Source of the DNA: Neopestalotiopsis rosae
Lineage: Eukaryota; Ascomycota; Sordariomycetes; Amphisphaeriales; Sporocadaceae
Assembly (NCBI GenBank): GCA_023078685.1
Contig: JALGAS010000004.1
Span: forward strand, 5,890,001 to 5,954,000
Direction: 5' to 3'
DNA length: 64,000 nt
How positions within the stretch are numbered: position 1 is the first letter of the stretch; each line of letters begins with the position of its first letter. A model generated the notes under the pieces. The model did no database searches, was not told the origin of the DNA, and saw only the letters and a program-made list of their open reading frames with translations. Position numbers and translations under genes: made by a program. Positions 1 through 10,357 of this stretch are shown here, piece after piece.

Positions 1-762
1 GGTTCGCACTTGATTCTGTTCCTCTTGATTGTGGCCATACAGAGGGCCCAAGTCCAAGTAAGAGGATGATTTGACAACAGTACTATCATGACCATCAGTG
101 CGGAAGATGTCATGAATGATGATCGTTCCAAAGTGGATAAGGGTGGATGAAACTCCATTAGGATGGGGACGAGCTGGTCCCCGGCGGGCCATGACAGTGT
201 CAAAGATCAATCCAGGGTCAGGAAGCGCGCGTGTGTGGGTGTGTTGCGAGTTGACACTGCGTGCGTAGTGACTTCCAGCAGCTCCAAGCTGAGGATACTT
301 GATGTTCTAAAATGGCGAGTCAGACACAACACCATACTTGGAGAATTATTATGATACCCACATTGAATGAACCATCTGCAGTCCTGTACTTGAACTCGTC
401 GCCCAAGTACGAAAGGGGTGGATGCTCGAGTTTGCCCCATAACGTCTTGATGAACTGTTGGGATAGGTCTTGACGCACGCCGGAACTGTTGGGTAGAGAA
501 ACAGCAAGTCGAATGATATCCTCGTACTATACATTGAAGTATCAGCCTGTGGTCCGAGAAATGTGGAAAAGATATAGAGGAGTCATACCAGGAACTGACG
601 ATCGTCAACTTGTCCATTGTTGAGGTAGGTCTTGCCGAGCTTCTGCAGAAACTTCAAATTTGGTCCAATACGTCCGCTTTGGCTGTCCAGGTCCTCTTTG
701 GCCGCCGAGAGGAGATTCATCACAGAACCCCACCCAGCCGAGGCTGTCTGCGTGGAAGACAT
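1..762 (-). CDS. Ppo-type fatty-acid dioxygenase/heme peroxidase, N-terminal part (runs off window)
   Basis: The reading frame starts at ATG 762 and is spliced as 762-589, 526-362 and 306 to beyond base 1, giving about 190 residues. The translation has LEHPPLSYLGDEFKYRTADG, then AAGSHYARSV, HDIFRTDG and SSYLDLGPLYG. These are conserved near the start of the animal-peroxidase-like domain of psi-producing oxygenases (linoleate 8R- or 10-dioxygenase / diol synthase). Such enzymes are usually about 1,000-1,100 residues, with a peroxidase-like half and a P450-like half, and make oxylipins that influence sporulation and secondary metabolism. The heme ligands and P450 part lie outside the window, so 8R-diol synthase and 10-dioxygenase types cannot be told apart. 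All three exons join in phase. Confidence 0.85.
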
Positions 763-3017
763 GTTGGCTGCCTCTATCCTTTACGAGTCTTGGCCTCTCG
801 AAATATATGGTACAGATCTTCTGGATTTAATGTTTCAAGTAGTGTACAAAAATATAGGGAATTTGCAAAGATGACATGCAAGCCCTTATTCTTTCCTTTG
901 CTGATACCGGTGGGCATCCCTTTTCTATTAAGTAAGACCTGCCCACCCGTTTCCAACACTGGCAATGGGATCAGCTCAGGCAAAGGGGCGTAAGCCGCGT
1001 TCTGAGCTTCCTTCTGCTTTCTGCATGGATCGGCGAGGCGTGAGCTTACCTAGAGAGACGACACCAAGCATTTCATGGCCTCATTGGCAGACCGCGATTC
1101 ACCAACATGGGGCATGATCTCGTAATCTGTCCCTCCCCAAATAGATAGTCACAGGAAGAGGCGCAGAGAAACGCGTGGCAAGGCGTTTATACAGTTCATG
1201 CCTATGAATCAACGAGAACAGGTTGTCCCGTGCCGGATCCCCTCGGCGGCTCAGCTCAGCTCGAGATCCAGAAACTGGGATCGAAGTAAGCATGCAGATA
1301 GAAGTAGCCTAGGCGGTTGGGCGGGTCCATGTTTCGACCAGGTATGAAATATGCAAGTTGAGAGGCGCACTGCTTGATATAGCTGTTCTCTGATTGGCTG
1401 AGTGGCGAGTGACACTAGTCATAAGCTGAAGACTTTTGGCTATACTGTGTAAACAATTTCCAAACTCAACGTTGTTTGCCCACTCCTGCATGTTAACTGC
1501 TTAGCATTGTCGGAGACCAATCCACAATGTGAGCAATCTTACAATGAAACCCACAGACAGAATTTATCATAGCTCGAAACTCAAGGTTTGTATCGTAAGG
1601 GATCAATGCGAGTGTTTCTATTGGCCGTGTTGTTGATTTGGCGTTTAAGATGCGGCTCAAGTCGATGCGCGGGCTGTTGAGGTAAAGCTTGTAGCTGCCG
1701 TGAGCTTACAGCCGTACCTGGATTAGCCTTCAGCGTACATGTCCGCAGCAGCTTGCCCATGTACCAGGCGAATCAAGGCAGGCAACAAATCTATGATCGA
1801 TGAGTCTTTGGGCCTCTTCACTGCATACCATCAGTGACCAAAATACAAGGGTGCTGCTGACTCTGATAGAGTTAATACTGGGCCAGACATCCAATCGGGT
1901 GATATTGTGCGAGCTGCATAGGCTATGGCTAGAATCAACTGCAGCATTCATTGGACACGAGACAATCATTTCCCCACGGCTGTAGGATCCAATATAAGCT
2001 TTTGACCTAAGGGACCAGCGATCATAGAAGGATTGGGAATCTGGAATGGAGCAATATAACAAGACGAGGAGTGGGTGTATTGATTTTTCAAGGAGAGAAG
2101 CGAGTGGAACGTTTCCCTGGTTTGCCTAGGTACCGGAAGCTACAAATTGGACCCCTCACTTAGTGATAGTTGCACCTTCCGTCAATTATTCAGAAAAAAA
2201 AAGGTAGTCTTTGCCAATCGCTTGCCGTGTGTGAATGAAGTATGCGGTACGGTAGCCTTTTAGAAAATAAAGCTCAAAAGCAGACGGCAAAGACGGAACG
2301 CCAATGGACCATGCCAAATATGCCTCGCGTGCCTTTGTCGCATTCACTGCACTGCGCTGAAGTAATCGCCCCTGTGCTCGGTTGACTTGGCGTCAGCCGC
2401 CTCGCGCCACCCAATCTTCTATCGTCCTCAAAGTTCCTTGAAGGAATGCGAGGCAGATATTCTCTGATTGTGCCTCGATCCTTCAAGGACTTTGATCCAG
2501 AGACTCTGTGCAACGGTAACAAGATTGCATGTGACAATATATAGCCGGTCAGCCCGTCTTGTCCATGGGGAAGCCGATGAGCTTTTGAAGAAGCAAGCTC
2601 ATTTGTTTACTGCCTGCTGCCTGCGTTAGGGCTTAGCGCAGAAGCCTCGGTAGGTAGGTACCTACCTAGGTTGCTTTGGGGGCGCATACCTGGTAAAGGT
2701 AAAGGACAACAAGAAGCGTCGCAACTGGTTTGACTGGCTGCAGCTTCCCCTCTGCCTCTTCCCTTGGCTGTTGGAACTAGAAAGCATAAGTGTTTATCGT
2801 TCCTCTTTGAATCTGCATTCGTCCCTGTCGCATAATTGACCTCAACTTAAGCTTCATTTACTGCCACTCTCCTTCACGCCAGAAACTGAATTCAGGGCGT
2901 CGTACGGAAGGTACACCTCCACACTTGATCTGACCCCCACCTCTGCACCGGGGAGTTCAATTCTATCCGCCCGCCCGCCGCCCACTCCACCAATTCTTGC
3001 CTGTCCTTCCAACAGAA
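763..3017. other. Intergenic region between divergent Ppo-like and MAPEG genes
   Basis: No open frame here shows a recognisable family or plausible exon structure. The stretch must hold both divergent promoters. It contains an 18-bp perfect palindrome at 2651-2668. Confidence 0.6.
2651..2668. repeat. 18-bp perfect palindrome TAGGTAGGTACCTACCTA
   Basis: The 18 bases equal their own reverse complement, centred on a KpnI-like GGTACC, and form tandem TAGG/CCTA units. The palindrome lies about 350 bp upstream of the MAPEG start. A dimeric regulator site is possible, but TAGG/CCTA-rich strings also occur as anonymous repeats in fungal DNA. Confidence 0.6.
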
Positions 3018-3464
3018 ATGGCCATCAATTACTCCCTGCTCGCGATCCCGGCGCACTGGGTCATATCTCTCGCGCCTCATCTGTACGCATTCCAGCTCAT
3101 CAAGAAGACAACCAACGGTCGCTGGAACAATGCCAACCCCCGCGGGTCCGCATGGGGCGAGGAGATGTCGCGTACCGTGCCCGCCGAGGTGCTGGGCCGG
3201 TTCGAGCGCGCCGAAGCTGCCCACAAAAACGGCCTTGAGAACCTGCCCTTTTTCGCCGCCGCCGTCTTGAGCGCCAACTTTGCTGGCGTCGACCGCGGGT
3301 CCATTTATCTTGACGCTGCTCTCTTCTTGGCCGCCAGGGTCGTGTACACGCTTGTGTATATTAATGTCGCCAAGGGCAAGGCGAGCTTTGCCAGGACGGG
3401 GGTTTGGGGACTATCTGTTCTGACGTGCCTGTCGCTGTTTGTAAAGGCTGCATTCCAGGGCTGA
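3018..3464 (+). CDS. MAPEG family membrane protein
   Basis: This intronless frame encodes 148 residues. An in-frame ATG exists at 2997, but 3018 has the better context (AGAAATGGC) and begins directly with the first membrane segment. The MAPEG pattern is visible: a helix near residues 5-25, then the polar segment NGRWNNANPRG, RFERAEAAHKNGLENLPFF, and two or three further hydrophobic helices with ARVVYTLVYI. MAPEG proteins include microsomal glutathione transferases and leukotriene C4 synthase-like enzymes. They conjugate glutathione to lipophilic electrophiles or reduce lipid hydroperoxides in ER membranes. The length is normal for the family. The exact substrate is unknown. The divergent neighbour is an oxylipin-forming oxygenase. 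Confidence 0.85.
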   Translation: MAINYSLLAIPAHWVISLAPHLYAFQLIKKTTNGRWNNANPRGSAWGEEMSRTVPAEVLGRFERAEAAHKNGLENLPFFAAAVLSANFAGVDRGSIYLDAALFLAARVVYTLVYINVAKGKASFARTGVWGLSVLTCLSLFVKAAFQG

Positions 3465-4173
3465 TAGGATCAATGTCAATGGACCAAGTATTGACTTCTT
3501 GTTCTCTCTGGACACCTTCACGCCGGCACGGCATGTACAAAGTGACACGCGGGTGATCATTGACTGCTCAGGACTGGAACGTGGTTCACAAGCCAAGGAT
3601 TTAACACCATCAACATTTGGTCAGTGGTTAGCATAGGTATATGCTGTGTCGAATGATCCACTTATTCCTCCACTGGTGATATTCCATTATCATATTCCCA
3701 AAAGCCATCACGCACATTGTTCAGCCCTTGTAGCATCCCCAAATGGAGCGTGTTTACATGCTTGATCAGTCAAAACGCCATGATCAGCTCAATCAGAAAG
3801 AGCAGGAAGAGCCATAAATATAACAATATTCAGCTCTGCGGCTTGCTTCCCCTGCGCTTTTCCAATGTCATGATATGATCTAGCCAATCGCACCCTGGCA
3901 ACAACCAGAGCCCCCGCCCGGACGGGTTCTGGATATGGTGCTTCTCCGTGATCCCCGAATCCTTCAAGACGACGACGCGGCCGTCTCTAAGATCATGCCT
4001 TCCTGTCGCAGGTAATCTTGTGACAGGACGCCAATTACTTGGGCTCGTCATAATTAGATCTTATCAACATAACTTCAAATTCCGCCCAGCGAATCGTAAA
4101 TGGGTATTGCCTCCCATCCACTTATCTACCTTGTAATCTCGCCATTTCCGCCCCACTCTTGTGAGTCTTATTC
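3465..4173. other. Intergenic region between MAPEG and HET genes
   Basis: This 0.7 kb holds the 3' flank of the MAPEG gene and the promoter of the HET gene. No other gene is seen in it. Confidence 0.6.
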
Positions 4174-6339
4174 ATGGACTCTCAACAGCAAGCCGCCACT
4201 GCAGCCTCGATAACCGAGTATACTTATCTCCCTCTAAATGAAGAGCGCAATGAGATACGGGTACTAAGGCTCTGTGGGGTGAGCGAGGATGAATATCACG
4301 ACCAGGATCAAGGCTACCCTTTGGTCCGTGCCGAGCTGCATCACGTCTCGCTCGATGCTCATTTGCCCGACTTCAATGCTTTCAATGCCAATGTCGCCCC
4401 TCGTCCGCTCTCACGGAGAGGTACCGATGAGGAATGGCGCAAGTTCTCGGATGAGAATCGTCAAGACGCAGAGGCAGACACGGGCGGCCCGCGGCCTCCA
4501 ACACGCAGCCATCCACGATATCATCGCTTCACGTGGGGTGACTATGGTGCGCTGAGCTACACTTGGGGAGACCAGAGCGACAAGGTGCCGATTCTTCTCG
4601 ACGGCCATGTGGTGCGCGTAGGTCGCAACCTCGAGGCCGCGCTGCGCGCGCTGTGCACTGACCCTGACTACATGGACGGGCTACCACTCTGGGTCGATGC
4701 CATTTGTATCAATCAGCGCGACCTCGACGAGCGGAGTAAACAGGTCAAGCGCATGGGCGACATCTTTGGCGGTAGTCTCATGATGACCATCTGGCTGGGT
4801 ACTGCTACGGGCGATGACGGCCAGCCTCTTGCCGATGACGTGCAGCACGGCCTGGATATGCTGGTCGAGGCCGTTGAACAATGCACAGACAAGCGCGCGG
4901 CGCAGGTCGAGCTCGACGCGCTGCTGAACGATCCGGACAAGAGGGGACCCGCGCTCGACGCCATTGAGTTGGTCGTGCAAAAGACGTACTGGTCGCGTGT
5001 ATGGGTCATCCAGGAAAAGTGCCTCGGCCCATATAACCCAGTCGTCGTGCTCGGACGCTTCCGCTTCGCTCTGATGCGTTTGCATCAGCTGCTGGCGCAC
5101 GCCCACACCGTTGGTGGCGCGACCCGCGACCGCGAAAAGGTCTGGCGCATACTGAAGCTAGTCGAGCTCGTGGTGGCGAACCAAGAACGCCTCGGCGCGG
5201 GTGTCTTGTCGGCGGAAGCGAGCCCCGAGCAGGTCGCCGAGCGCAGGCGGCGCGATCTAGACGATATTGGCCTGCTTCTGATGCTGGGCCGGCTGGCGGG
5301 CTGCAAGGACGAACGCGATAAACTGTACGGCCTGATGGGCATGATGCCCGAGTGCGTATCTCGCCATATTGTGCCCGACTACGGCGCTCCTGTACCACGT
5401 GTGTTTGCCGACTTTGCCCGCGCTCTAATTCGCGGATTCGATAGTCTGGACCTGGTTGTCACTGGTGCTACCGACACGCCACTGGGTGCGCGCCTTGCCT
5501 CGTGGGTGCCTGACTTGACTGATACGTGGGATCCGTATCTGTGGGGGACATCATGTGCAGCCTCCGGTGAACGTAGCCCCGCGTTCCGTGTGGAGGGCAT
5601 TGATGGAGAAGTTCTCGTCGTGGCTGGCATTGAGGTTGATTTCGTGGATGCCGCTGGGCCTCATCTTGGCTGGGGTCCGGGCGGACTGGAAGTGTGGACA
5701 CCAGGCGAACAAGAGTCTTCTAATACTCCGGTACCATCTGATCCCCGCGCTGCTATAGCTCGTACGCTCTACAGAGATGCTCTATATGACGTATCTACAC
5801 GCACATCTGTGGTTGACATACCCTGGCTGATGTCTCTTGATCGGGCGGTCGAGTCAAGGATAGACAACATGCGGGCCAAGGGATGGGGTCCAGTATTGAG
5901 CCATGCCAGTATCGTTGATGTGCAATTGCTAAGAACTCGCCTGGACGAACAGTTTCGGCCGTGGGGACGGCGCTTCAGGAGCTTCTTCCCCGGCGGCGCC
6001 GAAAGCGCGGACTGGGAGGTACCCGAGTGCGTGGACCCAGAAGGCTTTGTAAGGGCACTTGACAAACACGTGGGTATTGTATATCCGGTTATGACAACTA
6101 TAGGAGGAAGATTTGGAACAAGCATCAAGCGCGCCAAGAAAGGCGACAGAATATTTGTGCTACTGGGATCATCTGCACCAGTTTTATTGCGGCCAAAGAC
6201 AGTTCAAAATGACAAAGGGGAAAACGTCGAGGCTTTTTGGGTTGTCTCGCAATGTTATGTAGAGGGGCTTATGAGAGGCGAGGCTCTGCGACGGCTGGAG
6301 GATGGTGAAATCGAAATGAGGGACGTCCGGTTAGTATAG
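4174..6339 (+). CDS. HET-domain (heterokaryon incompatibility) protein
   Basis: A single exon encodes 721 residues. The HET domain lies at roughly residues 120-285 and shows its three blocks: YGALSYTWGD, then LPLWVDAICINQRDLDERS.QV, and YWSRVWVIQE. The C-terminal two thirds have no recognised domain but include RDKLYGLMGM, a motif commonly found after the HET domain. HET proteins trigger or modulate programmed cell death after fusion of incompatible hyphae, and many act as fungal innate-immunity-like effectors. No NACHT, WD40 or ankyrin partner domain is fused, and no obvious partner gene (for example a SesB or HeLo type) is adjacent. Which incompatibility locus it belongs to, if any, cannot be said. 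Confidence 0.93.
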   Translation: MDSQQQAATAASITEYTYLPLNEERNEIRVLRLCGVSEDEYHDQDQGYPLVRAELHHVSLDAHLPDFNAFNANVAPRPLSRRGTDEEWRKFSDENRQDAEADTGGPRPPTRSHPRYHRFTWGDYGALSYTWGDQSDKVPILLDGHVVRVGRNLEAALRALCTDPDYMDGLPLWVDAICINQRDLDERSKQVKRMGDIFGGSLMMTIWLGTATGDDGQPLADDVQHGLDMLVEAVEQCTDKRAAQVELDALLNDPDKRGPALDAIELVVQKTYWSRVWVIQEKCLGPYNPVVVLGRFRFALMRLHQLLAHAHTVGGATRDREKVWRILKLVELVVANQERLGAGVLSAEASPEQVAERRRRDLDDIGLLLMLGRLAGCKDERDKLYGLMGMMPECVSRHIVPDYGAPVPRVFADFARALIRGFDSLDLVVTGATDTPLGARLASWVPDLTDTWDPYLWGTSCAASGERSPAFRVEGIDGEVLVVAGIEVDFVDAAGPHLGWGPGGLEVWTPGEQESSNTPVPSDPRAAIARTLYRDALYDVSTRTSVVDIPWLMSLDRAVESRIDNMRAKGWGPVLSHASIVDVQLLRTRLDEQFRPWGRRFRSFFPGGAESADWEVPECVDPEGFVRALDKHVGIVYPVMTTIGGRFGTSIKRAKKGDRIFVLLGSSAPVLLRPKTVQNDKGENVEAFWVVSQCYVEGLMRGEALRRLEDGEIEMRDVRLV

Positions 6340-8322
6340 TCAGTTGATGTAGCAAGAGCAGTCGCAACCACTATAAAACGCGGTATGTTGACGTATAATG
6401 CCGTACACTGCTCGAACCTCCCGGTCCATCAGTCTGGACAGGCACGCTTGCGCAAAGCCGCTTCCTGTACTTTGAACATAGTGAACTACCGTTCAAGAGG
6501 AGAGAGTTTGAGTCGCTCTCAGGGACTTTTGTGCGTTGTTATTGAGTGTATTGGGCATCTGCTGTCAAATGTTTCCAGCACATAGGGTGTAGAACTAGCT
6601 GTACAGATGGAGTCAAAACACTCATAGCTTCTGGTTCTCCGTCGCTGAGTTAGGCGTTATGATTGGCCACCAACCTTGCTGCTTTTGCCTTGGCAAATTA
6701 ATCTCATCGGACGTCAATTCTGGTCATGTCCCGAGTGAATGGCTCCGGAACTGGCTGGCTGTCTTTCGTATGATTGAAATGGGGAAGCCGATTACTGAAG
6801 TAGATTGATCTTTGGATGATCTTCCGCAAAATGCGAGTGTGACCTCCCCTTCCCTGGCCATGCCGATAATCGTCAGTCATTCTGATATATGTCAGAATCT
6901 TTTGAGTATGCGAGTAAGTACTGTAAGTAAGAAAAGTACAGAGTACATGTTGCTTCAATCGGGCCATGAACGTTCTACTGCGAAAGGATCTTGACCAAGC
7001 TACGGAACCTTCCATGGCCCAATCATACAAGCGTCCGAAACCGAAATACGATGCAGCATCAACGAGCCAAGCAATTAGTTATATTTAAAGACTGTTCATC
7101 GCTGCTGTGAGGGGAGAAAACAAACTCTATTTCATGCGATCAGTCTTGGAGTCTTGGCTCTCGGAACGCAGAGGACCCCGCCGCCGTGTCTTCCAGTGCT
7201 CATCTGTGGCTGTCAGCCCCGCAATGGTGCCTGGGCAGACGCTAACACATGTCTGTCGTCCTCTGCCAAGGCACGTTTAGTGGCAGTTATTCGGTATCGC
7301 TCTCGGATTGTAACCCTCGCAATAACAGAGACTTTAATTAACAACAGAAGAGGCATAGTATGTCATATTTACTAAAGGACTCAGCAATGATTCCATTCTG
7401 TTCTTTACTTAATGAGAAACCTTCTCCAATTCCATCCCTTGGAAACAAAGCAAGCATTGATCTCTAGAACCCTCAAACTAGCTTCCAATCAAAACGTGAA
7501 TAAGCCGAATGCGAAAGTGCGGAGTGCGATCATCAGAGAACCTGGTTCAATCTCTGATGCAACCACGATTAGCTCATAGGTCTCTTGGCGATACTTTTAA
7601 ACTCTTGACATGTATGTTTACAGATCCAATGCGCGACCTTCACGCTGCTGGACGCTCTTGACAAGTGGCGCAGATATATAGCAGCATGGTTCTTCTGATC
7701 ATTTGATTGGTGCTGCCCAAACGGAACGGGTAATGAAGCTCTGTATGTACAGCTATAACATGGGTGACTCCAGCCTGCCAAATTTCAATAAGGTGGGATG
7801 ATGCATCATAATCCAAAAGAATAGTGCCCAGTTGACTTTTGCGTCAAAATCCCCTATACTGTTTATCGACTTATCTTCCGCGATTTCAGGCTGCCAAGTC
7901 TATACGTTGCCATAATGCCTACTTACCTCTCTTCCAACTATGCTCGACAGTAAGTTAAAGTTAAAGCTCGTGTGTTTCAAACAGACACCCATGCTTCTTG
8001 GAAGCCTTGGCTGCAGCAATTACAATGATCTGCAGTCGTCCGATGATTCTCCAAGAATTCATTCTTCCTTGACTGCTATACCGAATACCAGGGATCGAAT
8101 AGGCAGTCCGAAATGAGCCAAGACAAAAGCCTGAACCCTTGATAACGTAAAAGCGCTGGGGTACAACATGGAAAACCATCAGAAAGTTGGCTTGCTGGTG
8201 GTTCCTTGGAGTTTGGCACTTATATATAAAGCATCTATTCTCCGAAAGAAAGTTCTGACTATGAATTAAGCCTCTGAGCGGTATCTTCAATCATTGCTAA
8301 GGATCTCCCACATTCTTGAAAG
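6340..8322. other. Intergenic region, about 2 kb
   Basis: No credible coding sequence was found on either strand. The right end holds the promoter of the FAD-oxidase gene, with a TATA-like box at 8223-8230. Confidence 0.55.
8223..8230 (+). promoter_or_regulatory. TATA-like box of the FAD oxidase gene
   Basis: TATATAAA lies 93 bp upstream of the ATG at 8323, a usual distance for a fungal core promoter with a short leader. Confidence 0.5.
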
Positions 8323-9936
8323 ATGTTGTCTTACACTTCTGTTCTCGGTCTGGCCGCGCTCGTCACGGTTGTAACATCCACTGCAGTTGAAGATGGATGC
8401 AGCGCGCTGCTTGAAAGTTATCCCGACAGAACTTTTTTCCCCGGCTCAGAGCGATACAAATATGAGAATGAATGTGAGAGCCCATCATGTACACTCTTCG
8501 TGACGATTCAATGTGGCTGACATAATATGCTTAGTCTCGTGGACCTCGGCAACCTATCTGGGTCCTTCTTGTATCTTTGCTCCTCAGTGCACGTCAGATG
8601 TGCAGTTCGCGCTTCGTACTTTCCAAGAGCACCAAGTCCAATTTGGCATTCGCAGCGGAGGTGCGATGCCCATCGACAATGCTGCCAACATTGGCCCAGA
8701 GGGCATTCTCATGGCAATGACGAACCTAAGCACCATCGCTATCTCAGAGGACTCCCAGACCGTCACCGTTGGATCTGGTGTCACTTGGCCTCCGTTGTAC
8801 GCCTACCTAGATGATTATGGAGTTTGTGTCAATGGCATCCGGTCCGGCAATGGTGGAGTCATTGGCGCGATTCTTGGAGGAGGCCCCTTCGGTTTCATGG
8901 CATACGAGTTTGGCATGTCGAATACTGCCAAATCATTGGATGTAGGTGATGCCGTCCTATCGCTCAGATGAAGACGCCGCGGTCGGCTGACATACTGATT
9001 GTTTTATAGTGCGTTCTTGCCGATGGAACTTTGGTGACAGCTAGTGCTGATGAGAACCCTGATCTGTTCTGGGCATTGGTGGGAGGTGGCAACAACTACT
9101 GTGTTGTTACTTCAGCTGTCCTCAACACGGTGCCTGTCTCGTCTGCTTTGATCGGAACGGTCTCTTGGGGAGCCAACGTTTCGGATCGATACATCAAGAG
9201 CGTCGAACAGTTTGCCCTTCACGGCGCCGAGCACCCCAAGGCTTCCTTCGAGGGTCAGACCCGCTGGGTACCATCCCGCAGTAGCGACATATCTTTTGAT
9301 GGTTATCTTTGGTACAGCGGCGAGGGTGATGTTCCGCTTGGACTGGAGAATTTTACCGCGCCCGTCTTCCCAATCACGAGAGGCAACCTTACGCGAACTA
9401 CCATGGGTGAATGGACAAACACCTTCAATTATGCTCCTTCCCTAGGAACACGAGCAAGTTTCCACTGGTTGACGAGCGCCGCCAGCGCTCAAGCGGCAAG
9501 AATTGCTTTCGATACTTACTTCGAATCTATCGCGGAGCTAGCTGAAGTCGAAGGCTTCTCGGCCACTTTCAGCATGCTTCCGGTCACATCTATTGTGACA
9601 TCTGCTCCTGAAAATGCCATGGGACTAGGCAGTGACGACGGCCCGGCGATTTGGTACGTGGAGAGTCCTCTTTGGTCGAACATCGAAGACGACGAGCGCG
9701 TATTTGCGGTTCACGCCCAAGCCAACGCCAATATTAAAGAAAAGCTTTCCGCCGCCGGGCTTGGTCCACTCCCGTTCATGTATCTGAGTGACATAGAAAA
9801 GGCTCAGATCCCTGAATTATTCCCAGCCTACGGAGCCGAGAATTTGGCAAGAATGAAGGAAATCAGAGACAAGTATGATCCTGAGCGCGTCTTTACTGAT
9901 CTTGTGCCCGGAGGTGCAAAGGTTGCTTTCTCTTAA
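8323..9936 (+). CDS. Secreted FAD-linked oxidoreductase (PCMH/BBE type)
   Basis: Exons 8323-8473, 8535-8941 and 9010-9936 join in phase to give 494 residues. Residues 1-20 form a signal peptide, so the product is probably secreted. The FAD-binding PCMH domain covers about residues 60-230, with RSGGAMPID, the T.TVGSGVTW strand, a glycine-rich ILGGGPFG loop and VLADGTLVTAS. The C-terminus has the berberine-bridge-like motif KYDPERVF.DLVPGG. Fungal members oxidise alcohols, sugars or secondary-metabolite precursors with O2. The histidine that usually follows RSGG (GGHS/GGHM) and carries covalent FAD is alanine here (residue 94), and no cysteine sits at the second attachment site. FAD may therefore be bound non-covalently. 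The substrate is unknown. Confidence 0.88.
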
Positions 9937-10357
9937 AGTGATGCCACGTTGAAATAGGCAGCTCGGGGTTAGTGGGCTTTTGTACACAGCAGCATGTAGT
10001 GGAAGGTAACTTTGTGGCGGTGGTTTCTCTTCTCTTACACAATTTCATTCTTCTTTGTTGCACTTCTTTCAAAAATATAGGCCGAGCCAATGCATTTCAT
10101 TCACTGCCTCACCATGAATAAACTTTGTCGGTTGATGCTATTCAGTCTTAGCATAGCAATTTTCGACTCAAGAGATCCTTAGCCGCTATGCACCATATCT
10201 GTACGGACGATCAGTGACCATAACAAGCATGTTTGTATTGATTATGTGCATACCCTTTACTCATACGGTATAACCAGAGTCGCCTCTCAATACGTCTACC
10301 ACGGGGCGGCTCGCCGAATTGCTGTACTGATGGTTGAATACTTGTGGGCTAGCTACG
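9937..10357. other. Convergent 3' flanks
   Basis: The region lies between the ends of the FAD-oxidase and M61-like genes, which converge. No gene was found. Confidence 0.6.

Noticed and set aside
7525..7570. Possible tRNA-like stem with GGTTCAATCTC
   Set aside because: The 11-base match resembles a B box, but the flanking bases do not form a 5-bp T stem with a 7-base loop, and no A box or acceptor stem could be placed.
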